Below the pieces are notes generated by a model. That model searched no databases. It saw only the letters and a list, made by a program, of their open reading frames with translations, and was not told where the DNA came from. Both the position numbers and the translations under genes were made by a program. This document shows positions 1-9,431 of a stretch of 9,431 nt of DNA, piece by piece. Origin of the DNA: DAIDKA01 sp036521075 (lineage in GTDB: Bacteria; Pseudomonadota; Gammaproteobacteria; Steroidobacterales; Steroidobacteraceae); contig DATDIL010000096.1 of the NCBI GenBank assembly GCA_036521075.1, positions 1 through 9,431 on the forward strand. Reading direction: 5' to 3'. The first letter of the stretch is position 1; every line of letters begins with the position of its first letter.

Positions 1-156
1 TGCAGATTAATTTTAGGGGCGAAAGGCTGACGAAAGAATCCGCTTTGTCAATATTCCGGTCTCGCCAAGTACCAGAGCCCAGGACCGTGATAGGGTTCAC
101 GACCCCGGGGCTGGCGATGCGAGGCAGTATTGCTAATGGCACCTGGCCAATGGCGG

Positions 157-885
157 TCAGGGTTCCACGCACGCAGGCAGCGCCATCGCCGCGGTGATGA
201 AGGGACTATGAATTCGGTATCTTCCGAACAGCGACACCGGGCTGTGCCATTGAACCAGCAACGGCCGAGCCGGCCGAATCTCAAATTCGCCCGCGAGGGA
301 CAGGCTGTCACGGGCCGCGACAGTCACCTCGCCGAATTCAAGCCACTCGCCAGTAAGCGGATACTGGCACTTGTAGAACGCCTCTTTAGCGGCAAAGATC
401 AGCGCGGCGCGCTGCACGCGACTCTCAGGTGCCACACTACGCAGGGCAGCGTGCTCCGCAGGCGTACACATGAACGCCCAGACTTCCTCGTTCACGGCGG
501 CTATCACCTCAGTATCGATGCCCAGTCCACGCACACGCGTTGCGAGCCCCACGACCGCCGCGGCATAGCCGGTGGTATGCGTAATGCAGCCGGTCAGACC
601 GGTGGGCCAAATCGGTAGCCCATCCGTGCCGGCCCGCAGCGGAAAATCACCTAGGTTGAACTGCTGCAACGCTCGGCGCGCACACACCCGCCCGGCGGTG
701 AAATCCTGCCACCGCTTCTGCGACCACTGCCTTGTGCACTGCAGCTCCGCACTCAGGAGCAGCCCCGTGGGTGCCTCCTGCTGAAGGTGCGCGGCCGCAA
801 TGCCCGCCGGCAGGAGGGCCGCCAGTTCGGCGCATTCGATCGCCGGATTATCCGAGCCCTCTCCCAAGGCCGGAGTCGCTGTCAT
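157..885 (-). CDS. 4'-phosphopantetheinyl transferase, EntD/Sfp-type
   Basis: This enzyme moves the phosphopantetheine arm of coenzyme A onto the active serine of carrier domains, turning apo-ACP/PCP into the holo form in the cytoplasm. The 242-residue length fits the EntD/Sfp class. Visible motifs are FTAGRVCARRAL (62-73), the GCITHT segment (99-104, like the usual GSISHT), the metal-binding LGIDTE (121-126, Asp124 and Glu126) and FAAKEAFYK (164-172, with Lys167-Glu168 and Lys172). All key residues are present, so the gene looks intact. I chose ATG at 885 because it leaves the family's usual N-terminal length; an AGGT at 897-900 lies 11 bases upstream, a weak and slightly distant binding site. 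The gene is divergent from the PKS-NRPS operon, whose two intact megasynthase carriers (and perhaps the small one) are its likely substrates. It could also serve siderophore synthases or others elsewhere. The family call is firm; the partner assignment is inferred from position. Confidence 0.93.
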   Translation of the reverse strand: MTATPALGEGSDNPAIECAELAALLPAGIAAAHLQQEAPTGLLLSAELQCTRQWSQKRWQDFTAGRVCARRALQQFNLGDFPLRAGTDGLPIWPTGLTGCITHTTGYAAAVVGLATRVRGLGIDTEVIAAVNEEVWAFMCTPAEHAALRSVAPESRVQRAALIFAAKEAFYKCQYPLTGEWLEFGEVTVAARDSLSLAGEFEIRPARPLLVQWHSPVSLFGRYRIHSPFITAAMALPACVEP

Positions 886-952
886 CTATCGATATTACCT
901 AATCTCGCCCGGCGCGGCACCGGCCTGACGAGCGTCCAACGCCAAAAATCGG

Positions 953-1004
953 ATCAAACGCACAGTTTTGATACTTGCGATCAGCCTCGCGTGGCTCATC
1001 AAAA
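953..1004. promoter_or_regulatory. Candidate operator: repeated ATCAAA/TTTGAT inverted motif
   Basis: The gap between the divergent transferase and the synthase operon is AT-richer than its surroundings. It carries ATCAAA at 953-958, TTTTGAT at 966-972 and ATCAAAA at 998-1004. The first pair forms an inverted repeat with an 8-base spacer, and the last two form a 7-base inverted repeat with a 25-base spacer. Repeated half-sites in a divergent promoter region are a common operator layout, but 6-7 base arms in AT-rich DNA can arise by chance. I found no convincing -35/-10 pair on either strand. A TAATAT on the minus strand (892-897) is too close to the transferase start to be a normal -10. A perfect 8-base palindrome, TATCGATA, sits at 887-894, just upstream of the transferase ATG. 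Confidence 0.27.
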
Positions 1005-1061
1005 ACCTTTCCGCTATCCGTACATAAGGATTCGCGGGCAAAATCACTCTCTGTAAGGGTT

Positions 1062-1068
1062 AGGAAGG
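1062..1068 (+). promoter_or_regulatory. Strong Shine-Dalgarno-like AGGAAGG ahead of GTG 1074
   Basis: AGGAAGG ends 5 bases before a GTG at 1074 and is the best ribosome binding site seen in the window. The frame it opens is not the carrier frame: it runs to a stop at 1242-1244. This either marks the original start of a now frameshifted carrier gene or is a chance purine run. It matters because the carrier ORF's own starts (GTG 1111, ATG 1117) have only weak upstream sites. Confidence 0.4.
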
Positions 1069-1110
1069 TTAAGGTGTCATTCGGTTCTGCCCCAGGTCGG
1101 CCTGAAGTCA

Positions 1111-1451
1111 GTGAATATGCCAGCGTCATCAATTCCCGCGGCCTTCGCTGCCGCCGCTTCGGCCTCGTCAGGCCGTATCGCTCTTGGCGGCGAGTTGCCG
1201 ACGTCTCGTCCAGCGCATCCCCGGGAAGGCACGGTGAGCATTAATGACAACTTGTTTGATCTGGGGGGTGCGTCCCTTCAGGTGCTGGCGGTCCGAGCTA
1301 GCATTCGCCGTTCCTTGCCGTGCGAGATCACCGTGGTCGATCTGTTCCGGTACCCGCAGATCAGTGCGCTCGCCGCCCGGATGCCCGGGCCTGGGCTGGT
1401 GACTGGCACACCTTGCGCCAGGCGGCGAAGCATGTCGAACAAGAGTGCGCA

Positions 1452-1455
<4 letters not shown>
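1111..1455 (+). CDS. Small separate acyl/peptidyl carrier protein, N-terminus doubtful
   Basis: The second half is clearly a thiolation (carrier) domain: DNLFDLGGAS (residues 46-55) with Ser55 (codon 1273-1275) as the phosphopantetheine site, then a helix II/III segment ending EITVVDLFRYPQISALAARM. The VVDLFRYP-type helix is typical of carriers that sit just before a KS, which matches the next gene. The presumed role is to hold the acyl starter for that KS. The first half is Ala/Ser-rich and lacks the usual helix I (IWxEVL-like), so the fold may be incomplete. Possible starts are GTG 1111, ATG 1117 and GTG 1234 (GGGAAGG 4 bases upstream, 73 residues, no helix I). A frameshifted start at GTG 1074 is also possible. 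The stop overlaps the megasynthase start as ATGA, suggesting translational coupling. The carrier domain is seen directly; that it is a functional protein is less certain, and it could be the decayed end of a lost loading module. Confidence 0.6.
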
Positions 1456-9250
<7,795 letters not shown>

Positions 9251-9251
<1 letters not shown>

Positions 9252-9431
9252 TGGCTACGGCAAGTGACCGCATGTTGTCGCGACCAGCTGCTCCTGTCGA
9301 CGCAGTGCCCGAGGATGCGTCGGAGGCACAAGCCGTTGCCGATTTGCAGTCCACGGACTTCCCCTGTTCGGTGGCGCAGGAGCGCTTCTGGCTTCTCGAT
9401 CGGCTTGAGCCGGGCAACCCCTCGTACAATG
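9251..9431 (+). CDS. NRPS, N-terminal fragment (condensation domain start), cut by window end
   Basis: ATG at 9251 shares its A with the TAA stop of the hybrid synthase (TAATG), the layout of a translationally coupled operon. The frame stays open for 60 codons to the window edge. After an Ala/Asp/Glu-rich leader of about 36 residues comes FPCSVAQERFWLLDRLEPGN (37-56), which matches the first core motif of NRPS condensation domains (SxAQxRLWFLxxLEPGxPxYN). This is therefore the next synthase of the pathway, whose C domain would take the chain from the preceding PCP. The acidic leader could pair with the basic tail of the preceding protein as a docking contact. Nothing can be said of its later domains. 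Confidence 0.88.

Noticed and set aside
86..101. CGTGA/TCACG hairpin as terminator for the PPTase gene
   Set aside because: A 5-base stem with no T run on the minus strand after it is too weak to call a terminator.
130..618. 162-codon plus-strand frame over the PPTase gene
   Set aside because: It is Arg/His-rich with no family features and is fully antisense to an intact PPTase with all motifs in place.
1015..1026. TATCCG/TACATA as a -10 box for the synthase operon
   Set aside because: No -35-like hexamer at 16-18 bases upstream, so there is no supportable promoter call.
975..1244. 89-codon plus-strand frame as an independent gene
   Set aside because: No family resemblance as a whole. Its later part may be the displaced N-terminus of the carrier and is discussed as a finding rather than as a separate gene.
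1320..1451. In-frame extension of the hybrid synthase upstream of ATG 1452
   Set aside because: The 44 residues are out of frame with the carrier domain that occupies the same bases and resemble no KS N-terminus. ATG 1452 is about 15 residues before the KS and overlaps the carrier stop as ATGA.

Overview
The window is high in GC and densely coding. It looks like part of a secondary-metabolite cluster from a high-GC bacterium. The EntD-type phosphopantetheinyl transferase and the style of the assembly-line domains fit a proteobacterium, but nothing here fixes the species.

Layout. Positions 1-156 hold nothing I can support. A 242-residue 4'-phosphopantetheinyl transferase is on the minus strand at 157-885. 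An intergenic region of about 190-225 bases follows, with a repeated ATCAAA/TTTGAT inverted motif. A plus-strand operon starts after it: a small carrier protein (about 1111-1455, with a doubtful N-terminus), then one very large hybrid PKS-NRPS (1452-9251, 2599 residues), then the first 60 codons of another NRPS (from 9251) that runs off the window. The carrier and megasynthase overlap by ATGA, and the megasynthase and next NRPS by TAATG, so the three are probably co-transcribed and translationally coupled.

How the genes work together. The megasynthase reads KS - AT - ACP - class III aminotransferase - C - A - PCP. This is the core order known from MycA/ItuA (mycosubtilin, iturin) and, apart from a missing C-methyltransferase, McyE (microcystin). 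The inferred chemistry is that an acyl starter on the upstream carrier passes to the KS and is extended by one malonyl unit. The beta-keto group, which no KR is present to reduce, is transaminated to a beta-amine. The C domain then joins this beta-amino acyl chain to the amino acid chosen by the A domain, which my reading of the ten-residue code predicts to be glycine. The chain then passes to the NRPS beginning at 9251. The divergent transferase would convert the carriers to their holo form.

The most unusual point is the front end. MycA carries a fatty-acyl ligase and ACP fused ahead of the KS; here the megasynthase starts directly at the KS. Ahead of it sits only a small separate carrier ORF whose first helix is not recognisable in its own frame. 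There are signs (a strong ribosome binding site with GTG in another frame, higher third-position GC, a helix-I-like segment) that this gene may be frameshifted or decayed. No starter-activating enzyme lies in the window.
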